Shown in pieces: positions 34,618 through 45,905 of a DNA stretch of 64,000 bases; position 1 is the first letter of the stretch, and every line of letters begins with the position of its first letter. The notes under the pieces were generated by a model, which searched no databases, was not told where the DNA came from, and saw only the letters and a program-made list of their open reading frames with translations. The DNA is from Ectobius pallidus (Eukaryota; Arthropoda; Insecta; Blattodea; Ectobiidae): NCBI GenBank assembly GCA_964059195.1, contig CAXKWD010000009.1, positions 43,743,160 through 43,807,159 on the forward strand. The letters run 5' to 3'. The position numbers and the translations under genes were made by a program.

Positions 34618-35977
34618 TCTATATAAATAAAAATGAATTGCCAAAATGTATGTGGCCACATCACTTCAGAAAGGCTCGACCGATTTAGCTGCTTTTTTTT
34701 TCTTTCTTTCGTAATTGTCAGGACAAGGTTTGTATGAAAGAAAATTTTTGGAAAATTCACGGGAAAAGTCGGAAATGTGAAATGAGGAACAGTTTGAGAG
34801 TTCTGCAGTCACATGTTTTCATAACAAAATAGAAGTGTGACAAAAGAAGTGTGACATTGGCACAGTTAGAGAGTTCTGCTGTCATATATGTTTTCATAAC
34901 AAAAAAAAGTGTGAGTCTTGCAACCAAGCCAAATCGAAAGTGTGTATGTATGTGTGTGGGTTTGTATGTTCCCTATACAAATCTACATTTCTTGACCAAT
35001 TTGTACGAAATTTTGCACACTCATCCAGTTCAGCCCGGAGAGTAACGCAGTCTACATTAAAACTCAAACAAGCCACTCCTTCCCTTGAAAATTTATATAA
35101 TTTCAGAAAATATTATACTGAAAAAATGAAATGCAGTTCAATTATCATGACAACAGTGTATTGTTTACAGTGTTTACATAGGGCTTTGGGAACTATATAA
35201 TACTGGGCTTTAACAAATTCTGATGCTATCGATAGTCTATAATACATTTGTGAAAATAATTCTTGAAGAATGAAATCCACGAAAATAAAGCACAAAGTGA
35301 TGCACTCAAATAACTTTCTCTACCCTCGACATGGAAAATATCATTTTCTCACTCCACATTTTGATGTAGGATAAGCGGTAGTATTGCAGGGATAGCTTAC
35401 GGGTTTGCCAGTGAGTATGCTATATCAGAAGTCGGTAAAAAAATCCTATCCACTGATACGTTATTCATAGCTGTAGGCTTTGTATTAGTTGAGAAATAGG
35501 GATGTTTATCAGAGGCCCTAAGCATTTAAAAGAAGACAAAATGGGATGGGACATTTTCAGTATATTATGTCCCAGGTTTTTGGGAAGGAAAGTATGAAAG
35601 TGATATTGAATTTCTTTTTTATTTCAGCCCCGAAACGGTTGTGTGGTAATATGAGAGTGAGAAATAAAATTTTCTGTGAAGACAATACAATCTTATGTAA
35701 CCGGAATTTCTTTTTCTTCTTATTTCAACCCCTCCCAGGCATGGTGTGTAGAAGCAACGGAATGCAACATTCGACATCCTCTATGAGCCATAAAAAGCTA
35801 TACCTAGCGTTTTCTGAGGGAACAGTTTGAGTGTGATATGTCGTTCTTCCTCATTTCAAATTCTACGTACAGTACATATTATATAAGGACCTAGATTTTC
35901 AAAATCGAAAGTCCTCTATAAGTTAATTTCAAATTACAAAATACAAAACCCGGGCGACGCCGGGACTTTCAAGCTAG
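34618..35977 (+). mobile_element. Non-autonomous Helitron (copy 3)
   Basis: 5' end TCTATATAAATAAAAATGAA preceded by A. 3' end CCCGGGCGACGCCGGG hairpin, ACTTTCAAG, CTAG, followed by T. The hairpin is identical to that of copy 2. Internal phrase TGTTTTCATAACAAAA occurs twice (34813 and 34888), a local duplication. Part of the interior (about 34930-35400) matches copy 4 at 51213-51702. Length 1360 bp, no Rep/helicase frame. Confidence 0.85.
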
Positions 35978-37984
35978 TTTATGATAAAGAGAAGAAGGTA
36001 TGTAAGACAAAAGACGCGCATATACAAATTAAGGAAGTTACCACAACCTATTGTTGTTGAATTTTTGTTCCTCTCCGAAATTTGAAGGTGAGTTCTTAGC
36101 ATAAATACGCGTTTTAAGTTCTCCTCAATCCAAAAATGTTATTTTCAGAGATATCTCTGTGTGTATGTGTATGTCTATAAACAGCCTAGTTCCTGAACGA
36201 AAAGTCACATGAAAACAAATTTTTGTATTTGGGTTAAGTATCTTCTGTGGATGTGACACGGCTTTCTCTCACTTTTAATGACACAGGACATTAAGAAAAT
36301 TTCGTTATTCGCGATTTTCTCGACAAGGACTCTAACGATTTTTAGATTTTGTACATGAGGTGTTTACACAAAGAGATACAACTTCTATTTGAGACATTCT
36401 TTTTTTGAAAAAAATTATCTGAAGCATAGTTATAAGTCACCTACTGTTTGTAGAAACTCAGTCTTACCTGTGAACAATAAAGCCTTGCATCACGTTGAAA
36501 CAACTGTATACGCACTTTTATTTAAATTCCCTACATGAATTTCATATGTTCATTATATATTATACTATACGATATATTATGCATTAGGCTATAATACATT
36601 ATACTAAGAGCCAAAACTTTTAATTGGGTAGAGGTAGGCCTAATTATGTGTTTCACATTAGAGTTTTTCAGCAATAGATTGTAAATAAGCATTACATTAT
36701 ATTACATTATGTATTTACATAATAAGTTACAATTATGTAATATAAAAATTTACAGCTTTTAAATATGTTGTATTTAAAAAAAAAAATTCTGGAATATTCT
36801 CCAAACTGTACGCGGAATATCATTATGAAAGGTTGTGCATTTTAGAATTTAACTGTCTACAGATTTACGACGTTTACTATTTACAATTGCCACTTTGGAA
36901 TATTCTGTCAATTATTAATTGAACGTAATTAAGAGAGTTTGGCTTTAACTATAGCTATTTACATGTCTGCAATATTTAAAATAGGCCTATACAAATTTCT
37001 TTCTGGATGTATTCTGAAACCTATACATTGAACTGAACTCACGGAGTTTGTGCTTTTAAAATTAAACTTTTTCACTTTTATAATATTTTGTAATCGGAAC
37101 TTTTTAAACCCAAAGCCTCTAAAGGATTTTGGAAACCTGTTAAAATAAACGCGAAAATAAATTATTTCCATTAACAAACACAATGTTCCGAATGTTGTAT
37201 GCAGATTCCTAATAGGATAATTATGTAAAGTAAAGAGGTGTGGGTTACTTATTTATTTGCAGTTGAACGTTGAGCAAAACCCGAAGAGTAATAATATGTC
37301 AAGTTGCTATAGTATAAGACTTCATAGTTAATACTAGTTCCGCGTAGCCAAACCCTTGAGACTGGATGATTATTGCCATGGCATTACTCTTCGCATTGTA
37401 AGTCATTCGTCCATCAACACCCTGATTACTTTCACTTTAAAGGCATGCAAATGATTGTTAATGTTCCCGTTTGGATTAAATTTTGGTACAAATGGGAAAG
37501 CAGTATAGAAACGTGCTACGACGTTTAAAGAGTATAGTAATGTTCTTGGAATTCGTGGAATTTCTTTCCATCGAAAACAGATGGATGTGTTGCAGCCATA
37601 CATGGTGAAGTGTGAAGACAGATTCTCTAGTAAGATGGGGTGCTGTTTTATTGAGCTGCTTACCCTTCCTCAGTTTGTTTATTTACGTTAATGGCGATGC
37701 CAGTGTTTACCGAATTCCAAACATCTTCAGCCCTCTTGGAATGAATGTTAGCATTCATAGCTTGCATGACCTTTTCACGACCTTCCTCAACACAAGGGAT
37801 GGAGTTTCAAAGGGCTTTGATGTATGTGAAGATAACATTGTGTTGAAAAAGCAGATGTTCTGTAGGAAGCCTAAATTATGAGGAAAAAATACACAATTTT
37901 ATTATAGAACTCCGTTTGGTAAAGATGGATACCGAAATAGAAAACTGAAATATTGGTTCGTGTGTTGATGCTGGGTAATGTTAA

Positions 37985-37985
<1 letters not shown>
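35978..37985. other. No gene recognised
   Basis: Includes TAGGCTA (36589) and TAGGCCTA (36635, 36983). The open segment at 37612-37881 has a hydrophobic N-terminus but no ATG start and no known motif. Confidence 0.4.

Positions 37986-38072
<87 letters not shown>
37986..38072. repeat. (ATT)n microsatellite
   Basis: About 29 uninterrupted ATT units, the longest trinucleotide array in the window. Confidence 0.98.
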
Positions 38073-38073
<1 letters not shown>

Positions 38074-38083
38074 GTGCAAGTAT

Positions 38084-38430
38084 GGCATTTTATAAGATTG
38101 TGTGGGGGACGGAAAAATGTCCGTCCGTGTGACTGTACGCGCGATAACTCATATACGCTTTATCGGATTTATGTCAAACTTAGTGTACGCACTCATAACG
38201 TCCATGGGAAAAACCCTATTGATATTGGATCAAATCGGTTGACCGGTATCGGAGTAATGCCCAATTTAGTGCCTATTTTAATGGTAATATATCAGAAAGG
38301 TGCAATAACTCAAATACGCTTTATTGGAATTTCATTAAACTTGGTATACGCATGTATGACGTACATGGAAAGAAGCCTGTTGAATTTGGACCAAATCGGT
38401 TGACCAGTATCGAAATAACGAGTAATTAAC
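38084..38430 (+). repeat. Family X repeat, left inverted arm
   Basis: Reads GATTGTGTGGGGGACGGAAA, then ACGCGCGATAACTCATATAC, GCTTTATCGGATTT, GATCAAATCGGTTGACCGGT. A second, diverged unit of about 120 bp follows in tandem from about 38310. The reverse complement of this whole arm lies at 39040-39405. Confidence 0.8.
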
Positions 38431-38560
38431 AGTCACATCTATTATAATATAATTGTCGTTCTCCGACAATTCGAAGCATTTTGATTGGCTCACGGCCAAC
38501 CAATCAGCGGCCGAGCTCCCGTAACGAATGTCCTACTATAAACAATTCTGTAAATATAAA

Positions 38561-38603
38561 TAAAATCAGGTAAACTGATATAACAAAGTGCCAGAATGCT
38601 TTT
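38561..38603 (+). repeat. 43-bp inverted repeat, left
   Basis: Starts TAAAATCAGGTAAACTGATA. Exact reverse complement of 40382-40424. A near copy is at 18327-18360. The pair may be terminal inverted repeats of a 1.86-kb element. Confidence 0.85.
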
Positions 38604-38814
38604 GTTTAATCAGTTAAAATTGCAATTATGACATGCAAAAAATAAGATTTAAAAAAATTGATTTCAAAGTTAAGCAGGGCTTATGGAAGGACAAAGGTCT
38701 ATTTTTAAACACAATCACATTAAAATCATCCAGTATCAGCAGGACTGTAGTCTACAGAGTTGTGATATATTGACTATCGCACACTCGCAGAAAAATAAAA
38801 GAAGTGTCATATTG

Positions 38815-38888
38815 GTCGGCTTCGGGATTTGAATCAACGACCTCCAGAATGCGAGTCCAAGACGTTACCATCTCGGGCACCTCGCTCA
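38815..38888 (-). mobile_element. tRNA-like SINE head
   Basis: Minus strand GAGCGAGGTGCCCGAGATGG with TTGGACTCGCATTCTGG and GTTGATTCAAATCCCGAAGC: A and B box positions of a pol III promoter. No complete cloverleaf and no CCA context, so a SINE remnant is more likely than a tRNA gene. Confidence 0.55.
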
Positions 38889-39039
38889 GTTTAACGGTCT
38901 AGTTTGATAACCGTATGTAAAGGAATAGTGTTATTTGTCATAGCTAACTGTATTGCAACTTCCAAAGCCGTATATGGAGATTCTGAAACAACATGTTGTC
39001 GTGATAACTGATTTCCATTTGATAAATTGTTTCTAATAC

Positions 39040-39405
39040 ATTACCATAAAATAGGCACTAAATTGGGTATTACTCCGGTACCGGTCAACCGATATGGTCC
39101 AAAATAAATAGGCTTCTTGCAACGGACGTTATAAATGTTTATACCAAGATTCATGAAAATCTGATAAAGCGTATTTGAGTTGTAAAGCCTGATATATTAC
39201 CATAAAAATAGGCACTAAATTGGGCATTACTCCGGTACCGGTGAACCGATTTAGTTCAATATCAATAGGGTTCTTCCCATGGACGTTATAAATGCGTATA
39301 CCAAGTTTCATAAAAATCCGATAAAGCGTATTTGAGTTATCGCGCGTACAGGCACACGGATAGACAGACAGACATTTTTCTGTCCCCCCACACAATCTCA
39401 TAAAG
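39040..39405 (-). repeat. Family X repeat, right inverted arm
   Basis: Inverted partner of 38084-38430, including both tandem units (two copies of TTACTCCGGTACCGGT and of CTGATAAAGCGTATTTGAG-like text). It ends with a GACAGACAGACATTTTTCTG segment. Confidence 0.8.
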
Positions 39406-39659
39406 TACCAGTGCGAATTTACTTAATAAATAGCATGCTTTCATTTCCAGTTTAGTATAAGTATTAATTTTGTAATGGGTATAACACGCTAGAATATTTA
39501 GCATGGCCCAGAATATGTTAAACATAACGTAACAAATTGCCAATCGTAAATTGATATTAATCGCCCGCCTTGTTTGATTCATTTCTTCATAACGATGTTA
39601 GTGTCAGTAAATGTAAATAAAAGGTTTAAAACACAACTAGCCGTTGAATAATAGATCAT

Positions 39660-39880
39660 TCACTTAGGAACGTTGATGTTTACTCACTTCCAGATGAGGT
39701 AAAATCTTTAAATTTGCAAACTTAACAGCTTTTCTCCCATAACCGATAGGAATATTCCAAAAGTTCATATTTGCAATTTTTTCTCCTCCAAAATAAACTT
39801 GCAATCTTTTTAGTCCGTATTTTGCATAGTTTTAGATGTTTTGACAAAAATAAAGGAATAGGCTTATTGCATATTTTCCA
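39660..39880 (-). repeat. Dispersed repeat related to 18680-18900
   Basis: On the minus strand: CCTTTATTTTTGTCAAAACA, AAGTTTATTTTGGAGG, CTCATCTGGAAGTGAGTAAA. Non-coding. Confidence 0.6.
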
Positions 39881-40001
39881 CGAATTGTACCCGTGACATA
39901 CCAGTCGCTCTTAACAGCTGATAGAGTGCGAAGATGTTGCATCTATCCTCCGGCCTAAATAAAAGATTTGAATATTGATATAATATTGATATTGAATATA
40001 T

Positions 40002-40006
<5 letters not shown>

Positions 40007-40038
<32 letters not shown>
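40007..40038. repeat. (TA)n microsatellite
   Basis: About 16 TA units. Confidence 0.95.
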
Positions 40039-40045
<7 letters not shown>

Positions 40046-40381
40046 TTATATATAGAATATTGATATAATGTTTTGCATTCTATCGATGACTACCGTTATC
40101 TACATTATATTTTAATGTGAGTTTTGTATTATTTGTTCCTGTGCAGCAATATACCTAATGTAATTCCTGGCAGATAGATATCAGATTGATTTTTTATTCA
40201 TTCATAACCTATAAGCCTGCTTTAGACTTCAAACAAATATGTCAGTGAATCGTAGGCCTATTGCATCATTAATATTATTGCCAGCACATTTTGTTTTTGG
40301 AGTTTAACTCTGAGATCTATTAGAAAAAAATAACTTATTTTCTTTATGGGCTTATCATAATTGCAATTATCACTTATTAAA

Positions 40382-40424
40382 AAAAGCATTCTGGCACTTT
40401 GTTATATCAGTTTACCTGATTTTA
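40382..40424 (-). repeat. 43-bp inverted repeat, right
   Basis: Exact reverse complement of 38561-38603; ends CAGTTTACCTGATTTTA. Confidence 0.85.
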
Positions 40425-42704
40425 TTATTATTAATTTATTATTATTAAATCATTATTAAAATAATTTTGTATTTACATGAAAGGGTATGTGACAGACAGA
40501 CCTTTTATTGAACCTTGTTGATTAAATTCTGGGAAAGGCTGGCTATGTCGGACGACTGTCTCAGAACTTTCTTCGAGACGATTTCAGCCTAAAAATCAGA
40601 TAAACTTATAGGAATTTATGTTACTTTATAATGTAAACGTTAAAAAATTAAAAACATAATTGGTTGAACTATTTACGAGATGATCCTTTCCTCTCCAGGA
40701 AATGGTTAAAGTAATTGATAGTCATACCCATAACGTTGAGGCATTTGATTATCATTAACAGCCTTTTTAGCACTACAGCTTCTCTCCTGGACTCCTTTCC
40801 TGAGAACTAAGGTAGTGAAAGATCTTCAGAATCAGTCTGTTAAATAGTTTTTCTGGACTCCCAAGAGGAGATGGCATAACCATAAGACCCTCATACATAC
40901 TTTACTTCTATGGTGAGTGATAAGTATTTTTAAACTATACAAGTAGGCCTACAATACCACATCAAATAAATAAACGTTGTTTCAATTTTAAGTGAGAACA
41001 GATAATAGTATATATTGCAACGAGCCTATAATGACATTTACTATTATAGGCAAGATGCATATGACTGTTTTTGTTCGACCTTAATTACATGTTTAAGGTT
41101 TAGGATTTTAGATTAATATAAAAGAAATATTCTGATTGTGAGCAATCAGCTGTAAGGAATTTCTAATAGTCGTTGCTTTCTGCGAGAGATGGCTGCTGGT
41201 GGCGTACGTTCAAATCTAAGTTTTTTCTTTTCCGTTTTCTTAAACGAAGGGATATTTTACTTGATAAAGTGCACTCAATTTAGTTAATGTTAAAATTAAC
41301 TGTTAATTATGCAATGATATGCTACTCTCAAGTTTTCAAGATCGTTCCGTGTTCGATAATAATCACACCAATGTTATAATGAAAATCTGTTTCGAAATGC
41401 ATATCGTTATGATAACGTCACGTCACACGTAATAAGCATATTATAGTATGTATGAACAAAATTTTAGAAAGTGTTAAGTGTGCTTTCCATGTGATGGTTA
41501 TTTCCAATGATGGTGTTTCTAAATATATATTTTTAAAAAATCAGTATGCGGAGAGAAGTTAGGATCAACAAACAATACACAAATTTACGAGGTCTCAACT
41601 GCTGTCTTATTAGCGTGCTCAAAATAATAGTGGGTTGTAATAATGTTGGCGTGGTTGCAAATATTGTATGATATCATATCCAGCATAAATCTTCAAGTTC
41701 TCCAGCCTCCAATTTCTGGGTGGAAAATGTTAAGAATCCTATTAAAACTAGTTATTGCTTCTGTTTCACCTTCAAAAGATAATGACTTCATGTTATGTAA
41801 AACGGAAATTTTTAAGATTATAGCTTGTGTTCTAACATTTTAGAGTGGTAACTTGTATCTGGTGAGACATTTAACGCATCAACGCAGATATTATTATTCA
41901 TACTCCTTGTCCTTCACTATAGCCCACAGCTTAAATCCTTCAGAACGATGTACAGTCGGCTAATGATAAATGAAGACGAGGCATTTGTATAACTTCTCGA
42001 GAGTAGGCTTTATTTTCAAGAGAACGCGTATCAGTTAATTACTTGTAAGTCAACTTAGAGCGCCCTAAGATTATGGTGTAGATCTTGTATTCTACAATTT
42101 AGGACATTAACAAAGCGAAAACGTACAGTGTAATATGCCTAAATATACCTAAATATTTTATGATATCGGTATTGAAAATATTCTTTAAGAAATATAAAGA
42201 TATAGCGGAGTTTAGAACTCATCTTTTCCAGCATTATCTAAATCTTCAACGCGCTAACCATTTATTTACATTTTTGTAACTTTGGCGCATTTGATAGACA
42301 ATTACTACGGTACCTTTCCAAAAACTCATAAAAGGGAATCCATTTCATAGGGATACCATTCATTAATAATAACTTAGCCTACTATTAATTCAACATTATG
42401 TATTCTTTAATCATACCGCATTCATAAAATTCAATTTCAGTTGTTATTTCCGGCGAATACCTAGGTATAATCCTTGTTGATTACAAAAAGCAAGGCACGG
42501 ATATTTATGTAATTTTGTTATTTATTTTATGTATAGAATGTATAGAATGTCTACGAATTGAAATATGAGCATCGCGGTATTCAACTTCCAATTTACCCAT
42601 TTCAGTGTATAAGACTTACTACATATTTCATACAATATTACGAAAAAATAAATATTTGTCCATTATTATGCTCATTAAGAAATTACCTTTTCTTTCTTTT
42701 TATT
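40425..42704. other. No gene recognised
   Basis: AT-rich, no coding frame with motifs. TAGGCCTA at about 40946 and TAGCCTA at 42377. Confidence 0.45.
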
Positions 42705-42913
42705 AGATTAGAATTAGAATTATAAAAAGCCACTGAATCCTTTTCAGGCAAGGGCCTCCTACTATCGGTAGGGTTAGCTCAGTTTGTACACACGGGGTGA
42801 GCTATTTCCTGTGTGCATGCTCGGATTTTGAGCTTTTACTTTAACTGTTAGTTACTGTGTGTAGCTTGTGTTCCATTTTGAGTCACTTTCAGTTTCTAAA
42901 TGATGTCAACATT

Positions 42914-43102
42914 TTATTCTAAATCTAAAATTGTGATTTTCCACTCCCTCCTATCCCTTGCTACTCGTGACCATTGCGGTCCTATCACTTCTATGAAGTC
43001 CTGAGCCCATCTCCTTCTCGGTCTCCCTCTTCTTCTTTTCCCTCTTCTTGGGTCCCAGATCGTGGTGGCATAGGCCCATCTGTCTGCAGGTAGTCTGGCC
43101 AC
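42914..43102 (-). pseudogene. RTE LINE C-terminal segment
   Basis: Continues the protein after a stop at about 43111 where the family has Trp (reading ELKWR, stop, GGHVARLPADRWAYATTIWD). Includes the basic GKRRRGRPRRRWAQDF motif and the DRREW end. One nonsense change separates it from the RT segment. Confidence 0.88.
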
Positions 43103-43111
43103 ATGTCCTCC

Positions 43112-43722
43112 CTACCTCCATTTGAGCTCTCTTGCCTGTTTATGTGCCTCTTCGATACCACTTCTTAGCCTCAGTTCTTCGTTTCTTACTTTGTCTACTA
43201 GTTTAATGTCCAAGATTTTTCTCTCCATTCTGCGCTGGCATCTTTGTATCTTCAGTTCTTGTTGTTTAGTCATCGTCCAGGTTTGACTTCCATATGTTAG
43301 TGTCGGTATGATGCAGGTCTGTAGTGCTTCCAATCTTAGTTCTCTGTTAATGTATTTGTCTAGGAGTAAGAATTTGAGTCCCCAGAATTTCCCCCATGCT
43401 TGCCTTATTCTTCTCTGGATCTCATTGTCCCCATTTTCTGTCAGACTGACTGCTTGGCCTAGATATATGTACTCGCTACAGTAATGGATTGGTGTGCCAT
43501 CAATTATTATTGGTGTCTCTATGTGATTTGTCATTGCTTTGGTCTTTGTAGGGTTCATTTGTAGTCCCGCTATTGCGCTTTTAGTATTCAGTTCTGCTAG
43601 CATTTCCTGTAGCTCTGTGGCGGATTTTGCGAACAACACTATGTCATCAGCAAATCTTAAGTTTGATAGTAGCCTTCCGTTGATGTTTATCCCTTTCCTT
43701 TTTTCACTCCAGCTCAGTCCTC
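43112..43722 (-). pseudogene. RTE LINE RT palm/thumb segment
   Basis: Reads RGLSWSEKRKGININGRLLS, then FADDIVLFAK with the catalytic Asp pair, GLQMNPTKTKAM, YIYLGQAVSLTENGDNEIQR, ALQTCIIPTLTYGSQTW. It begins exactly where the retroposon insert ends, in frame with the 44148-44253 segment on the other side once the insert is ignored. Confidence 0.9.
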
Positions 43723-44096
43723 GCTGGGCGAGGTTTAGAGAGGGGTTTTCCCTCGCCTGTAAGGCAAATGCCGGCCTAGTTCCACCCCTCAAAATAACAA
43801 AGAAGCATGCAATAATTACAACAATCAACAGTACAAAACAACTCAACAATCTCACAAACACAAAACTCTAAACAATCAAGAACACTACTCACTCCGTAAC
43901 ACCGCACACACAAACACCTAGCTGATGAAAGCTTGAAAATGAATCAAGATACCAGCTTGGACACGTCACGATCCACCACATCCCTTCAGGATGGAACACA
44001 CTCACTATAGGGACATAATCACAAATGGTTGCCAGAATTTGGTTTGACCCGAGGTACTGGCTTCATTGCTTGGCACTCGGGGGGTAAGAGAGGGCA

Positions 44097-44143
<47 letters not shown>
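43723..44143 (+). mobile_element. SINE-like retroposon with 46-base poly(A)
   Basis: 421 bp inserted in the LINE RT frame; ends in A46 at 44098-44143 and is flanked by CCTC (43719-43722 and 44144-44147). Removing it restores the frame (AILRG then LSWSEK). It starts GCTGGGCGAGGTTTAGAGAG and has GGCAAATGCCGGCCTAGTTC near its start. No clear A/B boxes, so the class is uncertain. The very long pure tail implies a recent insertion. Confidence 0.82.
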
Positions 44144-44146
<3 letters not shown>

Positions 44147-44147
44147 C

Positions 44148-45468
44148 TTAAAATCGCCTCTAGTGTGCATGTGAAGAGCTTGGGCGAAATAGGATCTTCC
44201 TGTTTGACTCCTTTTTTAACTCTAAACGATTCTCCCTCGATTTCTGTCTTCACTATCGCTTTGCTGTTCCTTTATATTCCATATAAGATCCTTATGTACT
44301 TTGGGTTTATGCCTATATTTTCTAGTGCTTTCAGCATAAAGTTATGCTCTATTGAATCAAAAGCCTTTCTATAATCGATGAATGCAACATATAATCTTTG
44401 GTTAAACTCAAGTGTTTTTTCAATCACTTGGTTTATTGTGTGTATCTGGTCTATGGTGCTGTAGTTTGCGCGGAATCCTGCTTGTTCTGGTGGCTGGTTT
44501 TCATCCATTATTTTTGCTAGTCTGCTCGTGAGTATTTTTGTGAATAGTTTATATAGACTGGGTAGCAGGCTTATTGGTCTGAAGTTGTTTAGGTCGTCTC
44601 TGCTTCCTTTTTTGTGGATCAGTATTATCTCCCTCACTTGCCATTGTTCGGGTATTTCTTCGTTTTGGATAATTTTGTTAAAAAGTTCAGCTATTCCTGT
44701 TGTTAATGCATCTTTCCCCCATTTCAAGCACTTATTTATTATTCCGTCGGTTCCCTGTGTTTTATTATTCTTAAGTTGCATTATAGCGTTCTCGACTTCG
44801 CTTTTCATTATTGTAGGTACTTTTTCTTCTTCCGTTTGATAGCTGTGGTATTGTGTTGTTGTGTTGCTATCGTAACGGTCCTTATAGAATTGGGTTGCTG
44901 CTTTGTTTATTTCCTGTCTTGATCTCGTTGTGTCCCCTCTTGTGTCCTTTACTCCCAACATCCAGTGTCTATCACGCTCTAGTTCCTTCTTCACTCTTTT
45001 GATAGATTTTGAGTTCTCTAAGATGTTCCGTGTTCGGTTTAGTGTGTACTCTCTTAGCTCCTTTCGTATTTCTGTTTTGGTTTTTCTGTTCAGTTCTGCA
45101 TATTCTAACCTTTCTATTTCTATTTCTTGCATGTGTTTTTTCATTTGATCCCTTTCCTCGATCATTGCTATGGTGTTTGTAGATAGTTTGTGTTTGTTTT
45201 TTATTTTTCCCTCTTCTCTTGAGGCGAAATCTGCCGCTTGTAGTATGCAGTTTTGCAGTTTTGTGTACCGGTATGTTTCCTGTACTCCTTCTCCTTCCTC
45301 GTGTGGCAGTTGTATTTTTTCCCTGAGTGTGGTTTTGAATATGTCTTTATTTATCTTTTCGGCTTTTGTTTTGTTCAGTCTTATGCATCTCTTTGGTTTT
45401 GTTATCCTAAGTGTTGCCTTAACCATTCTATGATCCGTGTCTAGTTTAAGGCCATTTATTATTTGCAC
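44148..45468 (-). pseudogene. RTE LINE RT N-terminal and fingers segment
   Basis: From the end of the endonuclease (DTDHRMVKATLRI) through a coiled linker to RT: AIMQLKNNKTQGTDGIINKC, WQVREIILIHKKGSRDDLNN, FRPISLLPSLYKLFTKILTS, PPEQAGFRANYSTIDQIHTI, VAFIDYRKAFDSIEH. A stop (TAA) at about 44272 interrupts ILYGI-stop-RNSKAIVKTEIEG, then the frame runs to the insert at 44143. The first catalytic Asp (FIDYRKAFD) is kept. Confidence 0.9.
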
Positions 45469-45494
45469 ATCCTCTACTAATTCTCGGCTGTCAC

Positions 45495-45905
45495 TCAGTA
45501 TGAAGTCAATTTCATTTTAGTCTTCCCATCTGGCGATTTCCATGTCCATTTTGCTGTTTGGGGTTTTTGGAAGAATGTGTTTAGTATTGATAGGTTGTGC
45601 TCCTCCGCAAACTGGATAAGCCTGTTTCCTCTTTCATTTCTACTTCCCATGCCGTATGGACCCATCGAGTTTTCTTCTTCCTGTTTCTTCCCTACTTTGC
45701 TGTTAAAATCTCCGATTATGAATAGTCTTTGGGTCTTTTGCTGGTTTATTGTTCTTTCTAGCTCCTCGTAGAATTCTTCTAGCTCATCGTCTGTACTGGC
45801 CTCAGTGGGTGCGTAGATCTGTATTATCGTGATTTTTGTTTTATATATTTGTACTTTCAATACCGCTATTCTCTCGTTGATTCCTGTGAATTCTTGTATA
45901 TTTTC
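45495..45905 (-). pseudogene. RTE LINE AP endonuclease, C-terminal half
   Basis: ITIIQIYAPTEASTDDELEE, FIIGDFNSKVGKK (catalytic Asp/Asn), NLSILNTFFQKPQTAKWTWK SPDGK. The final block that should read N-E-I-D-F-I shifts frame through loss of one A near 45520. The frame extends to about 45905 (FTGINERIAVLKVQIYK) without its N-terminal third. Confidence 0.88.

Larger units (their letters stand above)
42705..45905 (-). mobile_element. 5'-truncated RTE-clade LINE
   Basis: Minus-strand non-LTR retrotransposon: APE-type endonuclease C-terminal half (45905-45495), reverse transcriptase (45468-44148 and 43722-43112) and an Arg-rich tail (43102-42914), then a 3' UTR ending near an (TTCTAA)-like tail at about 42705-42725. 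The FADDIVLFAKSATELQEMLA block, the KVRNEELRLRSGIEEAHKQA block and the final WDPRRGKRRRGRPRRRW are typical of RTE/BovB-like elements. The 5' end is missing. The copy is broken by a one-base loss near 45520, stops near 44272 and 43111, and a retroposon insert at 43723-44143. Confidence 0.92.

Noticed and set aside
37612..37881. Possible secreted protein of 89 residues
   Set aside because: The hydrophobic start looks like a signal peptide, but the frame begins at GTG directly after an in-frame stop and has no ATG or visible splice context.
38815..38888. tRNA-Ser/Leu-like gene
   Set aside because: Box spacing is tRNA-like, but I cannot fold acceptor and anticodon stems; treated as a SINE head.
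44005..44253. Poly-Phe protein / poly-Lys protein around 44100
   Set aside because: The frames simply read through the A46 tail of the retroposon in the LINE.
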